A stretch of 64,000 nt of DNA, taken from contig NZ_BMNB01000018.1 of NCBI RefSeq assembly GCF_014646235.1, positions 1-64,000 of the forward strand, written 5' to 3'. The stretch's first letter is position 1. Every line of letters starts with the position of its first letter. Source of the DNA: Micromonospora sonchi (lineage in GTDB: Bacteria > Actinomycetota > Actinomycetes > Mycobacteriales > Micromonosporaceae). Of the stretch, positions 10,004 to 16,925 are shown in pieces. A model generated the notes under the pieces. It was not told where the DNA came from and ran no database searches. It was given only the letters and a program-made list of their open reading frames with translations. The translations under genes were made by a program, and so were the position numbers.

Positions 10004-10064
10004 GTTGATCATGAGGTTAGCGGCACTTTGAAGATCGAATACTGCCGCTAACCTCATGATCAAC
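10004..10064 (+). repeat. 61-bp dispersed palindromic element, copy 1
   Basis: Perfect 22-bp inverted repeat, arms 10004-10025 and 10043-10064, starting GTTGATCATGAGG and ending in its complement, around a 17-nt loop. A second 61-bp copy, with its loop in the reverse orientation, lies at 25049-25109. Both loops contain TTTGRAGATCGA when aligned. Both copies are preceded by CCCACCCGAGCCC (9989-10001 and 25032-25044). Intergenic between htpX and the MFS gene. Confidence 0.9.
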
Positions 10065-10130
10065 AATGCTTGTCGGGTGGGGCGTTAGGGTTCGGACAGC
10101 TCTCGCTCATTACATTTCTGGAGGTCGCTC

Positions 10131-11390
10131 GTGGCTGGGCTGCGCCGTTACCTGGCCGTCTGGCAGCTTCCGGGCGCACCGATGCTGCTGGTGACCGGCA
10201 TCATCGGCCGGCTCGGCATCGGCATGACGCCGCTGGCGCTGCTGCTCGTGGTGGAACAGGTCACCGGGCGGTATTCACTCGCCGCCCTGGCCGGTGGCGC
10301 CTACGCCCTCTCCGGAGCCGCGCTCAGCCCGGTGGCCGGCCGGATCGCCGACCGGATCGGTCCCACCCCGGTGCTGCTCGCCACCGCGGTCGCGCACCCG
10401 CTGGCCCTGGTCGGGCTGCTCTGGTCGGCGCGCTCCGACACCGCACCCTTCGCCGCCGTCCTGGTGGCCGCGGCGCTGGCCGGCGGGTCGTACCCGCCGA
10501 TGACCGCCGCGATCCGGGGCGCCTGGAACGACCTCACCAGCGTCACCTCCGGCCGGTACCACCTGCGCAACACCGCGCTCGCCGCGGAGACCACCCTGTT
10601 CGAGATCGTCTTCGTGCTCGGCCCCCTACTCGTGGCCGGGTTCGTCCTGTTCGCCGACGCCGGCGCGGCACTGATCGGCGCGGCGGTGGTGACCCTGGTC
10701 GGCACCGTGGCGGTGGCGCTCGGCCGGACCATGCGCGGGTGGCAGCCGCACCCCGGCGAGCACCGCACGCGGGGGCTGGGACCGCTGCGGGTGCCCGGCT
10801 TCTCGGCGCTGCTGCTTTGCGTGGCCAGCCTCGGCATCGCCTTCGGGGTGGCCGGGGTGACCGTCCCGGCCTTCGCCACCCGCTACACCCCGGACGACCC
10901 GGACAGCCTCGCCGGCCTGCTCCTGGCCGTCTGGGGGATCGGTAGCGCCGTCGGCGGCTTCTGGTTCGGGGTACGGCGACCGGCCCGCAACATGACCCGC
11001 CAGTTCTCCTGGCTGCTCGCCGGGCTCGCGGGCAGCTTCGCCGTCTTCGCTTTGATGCCCACGCCGGGTGCGCTCGGCGTGGCGCTGATCATCGGCGGGG
11101 CCACCATCGCCCCGGCGCTGACCCTGGAGAACACCCTGGTCGGTCGGATCTCGCCGCCCGGCATGCTGAACGAGGCGTACACCTGGGTGGTGACCATGTC
11201 GGTCGGCGCCAGCGCCGCCGGCGGCGCGACCGCCGGGCTGATCATCGATCACGGCGGTGGCGTGCCCTGGGCCTTCCTCTTCGCCGGTGCGGCGGTCGCC
11301 GTCGGGGCCGGGGTCGCTGCCCTGCCCGCCGGCCCCATCGCCCGCGCGGAGGCCGCCACCGTACGCGTCGAAGTCCCGACCCCGGTCTGA
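10131..11390 (+). CDS. MFS transporter
   Basis: 419-aa integral membrane protein with about 12 hydrophobic segments, of the major facilitator superfamily. The conserved cytoplasmic loop motif after helix 2 appears as [16 protein letters not shown], and the halves have similar length. The GTG start follows a GGAGG ribosome site about seven bases upstream. No substrate can be deduced. It resembles the actinobacterial efflux-type MFS proteins with long Ala/Gly helices. The neighbours (palindromic element upstream, 31-aa peptide downstream) give no functional clue. Confidence 0.85.
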   Translation: MAGLRRYLAVWQLPGAPMLLVTGIIGRLGIGMTPLALLLVVEQVTGRYSLAALAGGAYALSGAALSPVAGRIADRIGPTPVLLATAVAHPLALVGLLWSARSDTAPFAAVLVAAALAGGSYPPMTAAIRGAWNDLTSVTSGRYHLRNTALAAETTLFEIVFVLGPLLVAGFVLFADAGAALIGAAVVTLVGTVAVALGRTMRGWQPHPGEHRTRGLGPLRVPGFSALLLCVASLGIAFGVAGVTVPAFATRYTPDDPDSLAGLLLAVWGIGSAVGGFWFGVRRPARNMTRQFSWLLAGLAGSFAVFALMPTPGALGVALIIGGATIAPALTLENTLVGRISPPGMLNEAYTWVVTMSVGASAAGGATAGLIIDHGGGVPWAFLFAGAAVAVGAGVAALPAGPIARAEAATVRVEVPTPV

Positions 11391-11418
11391 CCGCGCGCCG
11401 GGCGGGTATACCGGCACG

Positions 11419-11514
11419 GTGTTCCTCTTCTTCTCGAACCGGCTGGGCTGCCTGGCCTCGATCCTGATCAGCGCGATCGCGACCGTGGTGCTCCTGCTGA
11501 TCTTCGGTCGCTGA
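11419..11514 (+). CDS. Putative 31-aa membrane peptide
   Basis: GTG start, 31 codons: MFLFFSNRLGCLASILI followed by a run of Ile/Val/Leu and a final FGR. A single transmembrane helix occupies most of it, after a short NRLGC segment. I recall similar tiny 'FLFFSNRLGCLxS' proteins in actinobacteria but cannot check. No clear ribosome site is visible, so translation is uncertain. It lies between the MFS gene and yajQ. Confidence 0.45.
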   Translation: MFLFFSNRLGCLASILISAIATVVLLLIFGR

Positions 11515-11624
11515 CCAGGGGCGCATAGCGCGTCGACGAGCGCGTCGGCGTACTCGGAGGTGAATGTTGCCCCCGCCCGGCCCGCCGCCAGCCCTTCGTG
11601 GTGGCCAGCGGCGCGGGCAGAGCC

Positions 11625-12119
11625 TTACTTGTAGTTGGTGAACTGGAGGGCGACGTCGAAGTCCTCCGCCTTGAGCAGCGCGATGACGGCCTGGAGGTCA
11701 TCCTTCTTCTTGCCGGTCACGCGCAGTTGGTCGCCCTGGATCTGGGCCTGGACGCCCTTGGGGCCCTCGTCGCGGATCTTCTTGCTGATCGCCTTGGCCT
11801 TCTCCTGGTCGATGCCCTGCACCACCTTGGCATCGATCTTGAAAATCTTGCCCGACGACCGAGGGTCGCCCGCGTCCAGCGACTTCAGCGAGATGTTGCG
11901 CTTGATCAGCTTCTCCTTGAACACCTCCAGCGCGGCCCGTACGCGCTCCTCCGTCTCGGCCTGGACGCTGATCGCCTCCTCGCCCGACCAGGAGATCTCC
12001 GCGCCGGTCCCCCGAAAGTCGAACCGCGTCGTGAGCTCCTTCTCCGCCTGACGAAGAGCGTTGTCGACCTCCTGGCGGTCGACCTTGCTCACGATGTCGA
12101 ACGACGGGTTCGCTGCCAT
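11625..12119 (-). CDS. yajQ: YajQ family c-di-GMP-binding protein
   Basis: 164-aa cytoplasmic protein of the YajQ/UPF0234 family; some members bind cyclic di-GMP and act as effectors. Seen: the N-terminal [18 protein letters not shown] block, TRFDFRGT, the central [20 protein letters not shown], and [21 protein letters not shown], covering the two ferredoxin-like halves over the full family length (~163 aa). Two ATGs occur two codons apart; the second (12119) is preferred because AGGAG is seven bases upstream of it but only one from the first. Transcribed away from tRNA-Tyr. Confidence 0.92.
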   Translation of the reverse strand: MAANPSFDIVSKVDRQEVDNALRQAEKELTTRFDFRGTGAEISWSGEEAISVQAETEERVRAALEVFKEKLIKRNISLKSLDAGDPRSSGKIFKIDAKVVQGIDQEKAKAISKKIRDEGPKGVQAQIQGDQLRVTGKKKDDLQAVIALLKAEDFDVALQFTNYK

Positions 12120-12198
12120 GCTCATGCTCCTGCTGTCCGGCTGGTTTGGGATCCTTTGCCCCTGATGACCAGGGGTACGACACCCTGACGGTACCCGG

Positions 12199-12229
12199 TT
12201 GCGACGGTGGCGGGGGAAGCCGCTATTCT
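12199..12229 (+). promoter_or_regulatory. Probable promoter of tRNA-Tyr
   Basis: TATTCT at 12224-12229 is a good -10 box about 40 bp before the tRNA. A weak -35 (TTGCGA, 12199-12204) is 19 bp upstream. Confidence 0.45.
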
Positions 12230-12267
12230 TGCTTCGCTGCCGCGCCGCCGGTGCGGTGGTACGCCCT

Positions 12268-12351
12268 GGCGGGTTGCCCGAGCGGCCAATGGGAGCGGAC
12301 TGTAAATCCGTCGCGAAAGCTACAGAGGTTCGAATCCTCTACCCGCCACCA
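12268..12351 (+). tRNA. tRNA-Tyr (GTA)
   Basis: Class II tRNA. Acceptor GGCGGGT pairs with ACCCGCC (12341-12347), followed by discriminator A and an encoded CCA (12349-12351). The anticodon GTA is at 12302-12304 in ACTGTAAATC. A long variable arm is present, and the T loop GTTCGAATC is canonical. The 3' half is repeated in degenerate form at 13035-13088. Confidence 0.95.
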
Positions 12352-12359
12352 GGTGCGAC

Positions 12360-12399
12360 AACGGCCCCTGACCAGCAGGAATGCTGATCGGGGGCCGTT
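12360..12399 (+). terminator. Hairpin terminator after tRNA-Tyr
   Basis: AACGGCCCC (12360-12368) pairs with GGGGCCGTT (12391-12399) across a 22-nt loop, followed by TCTCGTT. This is the expected end of the tRNA-Tyr transcript. Confidence 0.65.
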
Positions 12400-12459
12400 C
12401 TCGTTGATCTAGCTCGGTCCGGCTGAGTCCAGCCCGTTGCGACGCGTTGTGGGCATATC

Positions 12460-12606
12460 GCGGTGGCGGTGGTCAGCAGCAACTCGTTGGTCGGCTACGC
12501 GAATCGGCCGGCGAAGGTAGACGCCTTCCGGCTCGCCAGGACTGGCGCGGTGGTCACCAGCATGGGCGAGATAGCTACAGCGCTGATCGACCTGGTCGGC
12601 GGCTGA
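12460..12606 (+). pseudogene. Possible C-terminal remnant of a HAD-family hydrolase
   Basis: A 49-codon frame ending at the stop 12604-12606 reads SLVGYANRPAKVDAFRLA then TGAVVTSMGEIATALIDLV. The pair 'GYANxPxKxxxL..AxAVVTSMxE(I/L)xxAL' is the usual end of actinobacterial HAD-superfamily phosphatases. The catalytic N-terminal half (DxDxT) is absent, because the preceding sequence is the tRNA-Tyr terminator region. Recognition is by memory of the pattern only. Confidence 0.4.
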
Positions 12607-12617
12607 GGTCAGGTTGC

Positions 12618-12926
12618 CTACTTCACCATCCGCATCGGCTGATCCGTCAAGGCGCTGTAGCCGAGAACAACCAAGAACACGAGACCGACCGCAGCGAAAG
12701 CTACGCCAATCACCCGTTCCAGCAGGATGAAGCGTGCTGGACGCTCATTGTGCGTGACATCTGGTAGCCAGCCCCAACGCGGAACTCGCCGGAGCGCGCT
12801 CGCGGTGAACATCGACCGGTGCACGTGCCTCTCCGCCACGCCGCGAAAGTTGGTGGCGAGGGCGACGCCTACGAAGCACATAGTCACGCTCATCGCGACA
12901 CCCGCTAGGAAGCGCCAGGTCTCCAT
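12618..12926 (-). CDS. Hypothetical two-helix membrane protein
   Basis: 102 aa, not recognised. One hydrophobic segment at about residues 6-25 and another at 72-93, joined by a ~45-residue basic loop (RGVAERHVHRSMF... RRVPRWGWLP), so probably a small inner-membrane protein with a cytoplasmic or exposed loop. Base use is less GC-rich than in neighbouring core genes, as in the rest of this accessory stretch. It sits between tRNA-Tyr and the degenerate tRNA copy. A real gene is plausible because both helices and the loop are well ordered. Confidence 0.5.
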   Translation of the reverse strand: METWRFLAGVAMSVTMCFVGVALATNFRGVAERHVHRSMFTASALRRVPRWGWLPDVTHNERPARFILLERVIGVAFAAVGLVFLVVLGYSALTDQPMRMVK

Positions 12927-13034
12927 CTGACCCCCTCCCCGATGTGGTTACCGGATCTTAGTTGCCGGATCCTGGTCGCATCCGTGTCACCGTGTCGGGG
13001 CGTTTGTGCTGGTCAAAGGCCGGTGCTTGGCGCT

Positions 13035-13088
13035 CTGTAAATCCGTCGCGCGGAAGCTACACAGGTTCGAATCCTTCACCCGCCACCA
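13035..13088 (+). repeat. Degenerate 3' half of tRNA-Tyr
   Basis: CTGTAAATCCGTCGCG is identical to the functional gene at 12300-12315. The copy then differs by a 2-nt insertion and changes in the T stem (ACAGG/CCTTC no longer pair) before the final ACCCGCCACCA. Similarity continues beyond the CCA (AGTGCGA...GGCCCCT against GGTGCGA...GGCCCCT). The 5' half is not recognisable, so it cannot work as a tRNA. It may be an old att-site copy or a decayed tandem tRNA. Confidence 0.75.
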
Positions 13089-13109
13089 AGTGCGAAGAAT
13101 GGCCCCTCT

Positions 13110-13378
13110 GGGTTGGCTCGGGCTCCTGCCGATGGTGCCTGCGTTCGCGGGGAGCCTTTTGGTTGCTGTCCTGGATGGACGCCAGCATGGAAACCCGCGT
13201 CGCGCTGTTCGGGCCGATCTTCGTCGGGCTGTCCGGGCTGGTAACAGCGCCGCTGGGGCTGGCTGCTCAACAGCACCCGGACCCCCCAGGGCCGTGTCTG
13301 GCACGACCGCCACACCCTCTACAACGACCCGCTGCAGTACGCCTCCGGTCTACGCCATCCCGGCGCTCATTGAGGGGT
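13110..13378 (+). pseudogene. Frameshifted membrane-protein remnant
   Basis: No intact gene lies between 13090 and 13628. Stringing three frames gives WLGLLPMVPAFAGSLLVAVLDG, then METRVALFGPIFVGLSGL, then GWLLNSTRTPQGRVWHD ending at the stop TGA about 13378. The order of two hydrophobic segments and a polar tail looks like one small membrane protein broken by two frameshifts. The family is not recognised; the reconstruction is an inference. Confidence 0.35.
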
Positions 13379-13608
13379 TGTGGGCGCAGATCGTAAGCGG
13401 GTCGATTCTGTCCTTTGAGTGCTCCTCTGGGCTGCGTCTGCTGGTCGTTGCGACGGAGGTCGAGGGGCGGAAGGCCCACAATCTGCCCCAAATGAGGCTT
13501 TCCTCGACACGTTCGCTGAGGGCGAGGTGGCCGGGAGTGAAGAAGAGTCGTGCCGCGCCGTGACGCCGTGGTCGCTCTGACCGTTATCCCCCAGAGATGG
13601 GACTCGTT

Positions 13609-13622
13609 CTATAACGTAGGGG
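13609..13622 (+). promoter_or_regulatory. Possible -10 box of the toxin-antitoxin pair
   Basis: TATAAC in TTCTATAACGTAGGGG lies about 14-20 bp before the GTG chosen for the toxin, so the transcript would have a very short leader. No clear -35 is seen. Confidence 0.4.
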
Positions 13623-13628
13623 TTGTAC

Positions 13629-14018
13629 GTGGGCTACAGTGGGGGCGCAGGTGAGTGGCGAATCGACTTGACCGACGAGGTTGACGAGTGGCTCGTCCGC
13701 CTGGGTAAGGAAGACCAAGACTCCGCCGACCAGGTAGCTGCCGCCATCGACATCCTCGCCAGGGAAGGCCCGACCTTGGGTCGCCCTCTGGTCGACCGAG
13801 TCAAGGGTTCGGACTACAAGAACATGAAGGAGCTCCGGCCCGGCTCCTCGGGTGGCACCGAGATCCGCATCCTGTTCGCCTTCGATCCGCTCCGGACAGC
13901 CATCCTGCTGGTGGCAGGGAACAAAGCCGGCAACTGGAAGGGCTGGTATGAGACCAAGATCCTTGAGGCTGACAGTCTCTTCGCCAAACACCTTCGATCG
14001 ATGAAGGGACAACGCTGA
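13629..14018 (+). CDS. HigB/RelE-type toxin (phage Gp49-like)
   Basis: 129 aa. Toxin of the RelE/HigB superfamily, mRNA interferases that cleave ribosome-bound mRNA. Seen: ADQVAAAIDILAREGPTLG RPL in two parts, LVDRVKGSDYKNMKELRPG, TEIRILFAFDPLRTAILLVAGNK and the C-terminal WYETKILEADSLFAKHL. This is the beta-sheet core with the basic catalytic strand in the usual order and length. GTG 13629 is preferred over TTG 13623 because AGGGG lies about seven bases upstream. Its stop overlaps the antitoxin start by one base. The toxin-first order is the HigBA order. Confidence 0.82.
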   Translation: MGYSGGAGEWRIDLTDEVDEWLVRLGKEDQDSADQVAAAIDILAREGPTLGRPLVDRVKGSDYKNMKELRPGSSGGTEIRILFAFDPLRTAILLVAGNKAGNWKGWYETKILEADSLFAKHLRSMKGQR

Positions 14019-14323
14019 TGGCGCGCAGTTGGCGGGAGACCCGATCCCGCATGAACCTCGACGAGGCCAAGGTTGCCGAGCACAAGGAACGAATGCTTGC
14101 CGAGGTCCGCGCCACCCGCCTGCGTGAGATGCGCGAGCGTCGCGGTCTGACTCAGCGGGAGGTTGCTGACCGCATGCACGTGTCCCAGCCGCGGGTTGCC
14201 GCGATTGAGAAGGGTGAAGTGCCAACGACTGAGGTCGGCACCATCGAGCGGTACGTCGCTGCTCTCGGTGGCAAGCTGGAGATCATCGCCGACTTTGACG
14301 GTGACCGGCTCGCGTTGAGCTGA
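14018..14323 (+). CDS. HigA-type antitoxin, XRE helix-turn-helix
   Basis: 101 aa. Antitoxin partner that should neutralise the preceding toxin and repress the pair. N-terminal ~35 residues are a charged helix region (AKVAEHKERMLAEVRATRL). The HTH follows: MRERRGLTQREVADRMHV and SQPRVAAIEKGE, then YVAALGGKLEIIADF, the end seen in XRE antitoxins of this type. Translationally coupled to the toxin (TGATG). It converges on the phosphatase gene downstream. Confidence 0.85.
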   Translation: MARSWRETRSRMNLDEAKVAEHKERMLAEVRATRLREMRERRGLTQREVADRMHVSQPRVAAIEKGEVPTTEVGTIERYVAALGGKLEIIADFDGDRLALS

Positions 14324-14376
14324 CTGCGCCCACAAGCAGGAGGGGCGCAATGATGAAAGCCTCCTGCTCGCGCGGC

Positions 14377-15207
14377 CTACTCGTGGTGGAACTCGGTGAC
14401 TGTCAGCGTCTTGTCATCGTGACGCTTGCTGCGCGGCCATCGGTTGCCCTCAGGGTCTTCGGCTTCGGCGTCGTGGACCAGGTTCACGAGACCAGCGGGA
14501 TCGGCCAAGGCCATCTCAACGGCCGTGTTCCAGTCCGGTGGCCGGCGGTAGCGGTCTACGCCGGCAGATACGCCGTCGGTCATCATCACGGCGGCGGCCA
14601 CGTCGTCGCGCCTCCATCGGCCGCTGATCGCTTGGGCTGCTGCCTCGGGTGCCGCTTCGGCTATCCAGTACCCGCCCGGCCGGTTGCGGTGGCCGCGCTC
14701 GGCATCAACGAGGGTGCGCCACCGGTCGCGGTCGTCGAATCTGAACCCGCCGTCCGCATGCCCCGCTAGATGTTGGCGCTGGTGGCTGGCGACCTGGTGT
14801 AGTCGGTCATCGCGCACCTGGTGTAGCTCACCGTCACGAGCCAGCACGACGACGGGACTGTCGCCAAGGACCAAAACGTCGACCACCTCGTCGTTCCAGC
14901 GGGCGATGCTGACGGTGGTTGAGGGAGCCGCGCCCGGTTGCAGCTCGTATCGTTCGGCGACGGATGTGATGGCGTCGGCGAGGATTCGGCGTAGGTCGTC
15001 GTGGCGGTGGTCGAGGAGCTGAGCGAGTTCACGGCCGAGCGTGTCGGCCAGCCAGCCTCCGTTGCGCTCGCCGGCCTCTGGCTGCGATGCGCCGTCGAGC
15101 ACCACAACGGCGTTTGCGATGGTGAAGACGCGATCCTCGCTGGGGCGATCCGGGCAAGGGCGCTCTGCCGTACGGATGGTCGCTAGTCGTGCGTTCGTGG
15201 CGGGCAC
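14377..15207 (-). CDS. PP2C-family Ser/Thr protein phosphatase
   Basis: 276 aa, likely cytoplasmic, no membrane segment. Metal-dependent phosphatase of the PPM/PP2C fold. Seen in order: EDRVF (D25), VVVLDGAS (D38, normally DGxGG), STTVSIA at 96-102, VLGDSPVVV at 113-121, MMTDGVSAG (D211) and DDKTLTV (D264/D265), so the metal-binding Asp set is complete. The start overlaps the end of the HTH gene by 25 bp, indicating one transcript. The substrate is unknown. The upstream partner is the obvious candidate for regulation, but no phosphorylation site can be inferred. Confidence 0.8.
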   Translation of the reverse strand: MPATNARLATIRTAERPCPDRPSEDRVFTIANAVVVLDGASQPEAGERNGGWLADTLGRELAQLLDHRHDDLRRILADAITSVAERYELQPGAAPSTTVSIARWNDEVVDVLVLGDSPVVVLARDGELHQVRDDRLHQVASHQRQHLAGHADGGFRFDDRDRWRTLVDAERGHRNRPGGYWIAEAAPEAAAQAISGRWRRDDVAAAVMMTDGVSAGVDRYRRPPDWNTAVEMALADPAGLVNLVHDAEAEDPEGNRWPRSKRHDDKTLTVTEFHHE

Positions 15208-16022
15208 AGGAGTTGGCTCCTTGTCACCGTTTCGCCGTCGTGATCGCTGGCGACGACCATCGAGAACGGGCGTGTACCGACCTGGGCGTAGAGGTCGGGA
15301 AGGTTCTGGGCCAAATAGTCGACGGCGCCGACCGAACCGAGCGCATGGACACCTGCAATCACAAGCAAGTTCTCGCCACCGGCCGGCAGTGAAGGTCGGC
15401 CGACGTACGCCACGTCAGACCACCGCTTCGCCTTCGTGTCATCCATGGGTGACTCGTAAACCCGGCTGCCGTCACGCTCGCGGATAGTCCAGTTTCCGGA
15501 CTCGTCGGGCTCGAACGTGAGGAACGGGTCCTTGCTGATGGCTTCGGCCGCCACTGGTGAGGATTTCGGACCACAGATGGCGACGGCATCGCTGCTCGGC
15601 TGCCAGTGACCGTCAGGCGGGATGCGAAACTGCTCCACCTGGAAGGACAGGTCGGTGAGCAGCCGGGTAAGCCGCTCGGCGGCCCGGGTGTCCTCGGACG
15701 AGATGACCGGCAGCGCGCGGCCGGGGATCTCTCGCAACGGCAGCGCGACGGTTACCGGACCGACGCCGAAGAAGACTCGCTCTGCGGGTGGTGCCGTCTG
15801 CCGTATCTGGGTGATTCGGCCACGGGTGAGCCCCAACTCGGCCGCGATGGCGCTGTAGGAGATGCCGCCTTCGGACGCCGCCCGGTTGATCGCTTCCTTG
15901 CGGAGCCGTGCGAGTTCTACCGATCGCTGCTGGTACAGCGCGATGAGTTCGCTGGCGAGCTTCGCCTGGCGCAGCGGATCAGTCTCGCTGCGAACTCGTT
16001 CGAACTGGCTGGCAGGCTCCAT
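15183..16022 (-). CDS. HTH protein with an uncharacterised alpha/beta sensor-like domain
   Basis: 279 aa. N-terminal ~75 residues are helical with a sigma-like helix-turn-helix: GISYSAIAAELGLTRGRITQI at about 53-73. Residues ~88-135 look like an alternating beta/alpha start (VTVALPLREIP, VISSEDTRAAERLTRLL). A second block ~145-265 has VAICGPKSSPVAAEAI, YVGRPSLP, a glycine-rich LLVIAGVHALGSVGAVDYL and PFSMVVASDHDG. I recall similar unstudied actinobacterial proteins but know no function. The glycine-rich motif suggests ligand or nucleotide binding, which is inference. First gene of a two-gene transcript with the PP2C gene, divergent from the DUF6907-like pair. Confidence 0.65.
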   Translation of the reverse strand: MEPASQFERVRSETDPLRQAKLASELIALYQQRSVELARLRKEAINRAASEGGISYSAIAAELGLTRGRITQIRQTAPPAERVFFGVGPVTVALPLREIPGRALPVISSEDTRAAERLTRLLTDLSFQVEQFRIPPDGHWQPSSDAVAICGPKSSPVAAEAISKDPFLTFEPDESGNWTIRERDGSRVYESPMDDTKAKRWSDVAYVGRPSLPAGGENLLVIAGVHALGSVGAVDYLAQNLPDLYAQVGTRPFSMVVASDHDGETVTRSQLLCPPRTHD

Positions 16023-16029
16023 GCGGGAA

Positions 16030-16140
16030 GTTTAGGCCCCCTTGACAGTGCTGATGTGACCGCTAATCTGTTTATACCCCCTAAGCGCCTTTGTTGTCGA
16101 CTACCTCTCGCGTTTAGGGGCCTAAGCGAGGGCCTAGGCG
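16030..16140. promoter_or_regulatory. Divergent overlapping promoters with TTAGG/CCTAA operator-like repeats
   Basis: Rightward: TTGACA (16042-16047), 16 bp, TAATCT (16064-16069). Leftward: TCGACA (complement of 16095-16100), 18 bp, TATAAA (complement of 16071-16076). The two -10 boxes are one base apart, so polymerases should compete. Repeats flank them: TTTAGGCCCCC at 16031-16041, CCCCCTAAG at 16077-16085 inside the leftward spacer, and TTTAGGGGCCTAAG at 16113-16126, which is itself an inverted repeat. The HTH protein encoded next door is the natural candidate to bind them. Confidence 0.6.
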
Positions 16141-16251
16141 CGCCGAGCCCTCGAATCGGGTCGGTGGCTGACTCGTTCCCCCTGGTCGGCCACCGCCCTC
16201 GAATTTGGAGGTGCGCATGCCTGGCTGTTGGAAAACTGAGGGAGATCGGCG

Positions 16252-16587
16252 GTGGGCGCGGTGAGCACGACGAGCAAACCGGTGCATCCGGACTGGTGTG
16301 TGCCGGATCGGTGTGGGCATCTGGTGCCGCCGGTGATGGCGCACATGCGGCGGCGGCATCGGGGCGTACTGCTGAAGGTCGGTGAGGTGCGCCCGTCCGG
16401 GACGGTGTTGTCGTACCTGATCGGGTCCGATGGCCAGGCTCCGAGCGTGACGGTGCACGTGGCCTGCCGGGCGGGCGTCGCCTGGGCTGAGCTTTCGCTA
16501 CCGCAGGCCGGTCAGTTGGTCGAGCAGTTGCGGTCGTTGTTGGGGCAGGTCGGCTGCGAGGGAGGACGCGAGCATGGGGAGGGCTGA
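16252..16587 (+). CDS. DUF6907-like small protein, first of a tandem pair
   Basis: 111 aa, function unknown. Begins with a HPDWCVPDRCGH motif at about residues 12-23, then MRRRHRGVLLKVGEVRP and a beta-rich middle, ending with a helix LPQAGQLVEQLRSLL. The 'CPxWC...H...' opening and the final helix match what I recall as DUF6907 proteins of Streptomyces. GTG 16252 has GGAG seven bases upstream. It overlaps the next gene by 14 bp. Transcribed rightward from the divergent promoter at 16042-16069. Confidence 0.55.
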   Translation: MGAVSTTSKPVHPDWCVPDRCGHLVPPVMAHMRRRHRGVLLKVGEVRPSGTVLSYLIGSDGQAPSVTVHVACRAGVAWAELSLPQAGQLVEQLRSLLGQVGCEGGREHGEG

Positions 16588-16918
16588 CGAGCCGGCCGGC
16601 GCCCGGCGCGCCACGGCGGGGATCGACGCTGCCTGTCCTGACTGGTGTCGGGGCTGCGGGCCGGACGATCCGATGCATCGGGGGCTGCTCGCCACGGTCG
16701 GCACCGAGCGCGGCGGCTGGGTGAGTGTGCAACTGCTTCTGGACCGGTTCCGCCGCCGCGAACCGGTCGTCAAGGTCGACGCGACCCGCTCCGGGGCCAC
16801 CGAGTCGGTGCTGCTCTCGCCTGTTCAGCTCGACCGGCTGATCTACGAGTTGACCTACGTCCGCTGGCGGGTGATGACCAAGGGGCGACCCCTGGAGGGA
16901 CGCTACGACCGCGACTGA
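16574..16918 (+). CDS. DUF6907-like small protein, second of a tandem pair
   Basis: 114 aa. Paralogue of the preceding gene by layout: CPDWCRGCGPDDPMHRG at about residues 21-37, then GGWVSVQLLLDRF, a variable middle, and VLLSPVQLDRLIYEL as the final helix. The Cys/His cluster could bind a metal, but only the residues are seen. ATG with GGAGG about nine bases upstream, inside the end of the upstream gene, so translationally coupled. It converges on the hypothetical gene on the minus strand. Confidence 0.55.
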   Translation: MGRADEPAGARRATAGIDAACPDWCRGCGPDDPMHRGLLATVGTERGGWVSVQLLLDRFRRREPVVKVDATRSGATESVLLSPVQLDRLIYELTYVRWRVMTKGRPLEGRYDRD

Positions 16919-16925
16919 GCAGCCG

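Noticed and set aside
11515-11624. Minus-strand stretch reading TFTSEYADALVDAL between the 31-aa peptide and yajQ
   Set aside because: Looks vaguely like a protein end, but too short and without a matching family to call a remnant.
12987-13313. Minus-strand frame with [20 protein letters not shown]
   Set aside because: This string is the familiar antisense translation of a tRNA 3' half and terminator, here from the degenerate tRNA-Tyr copy.
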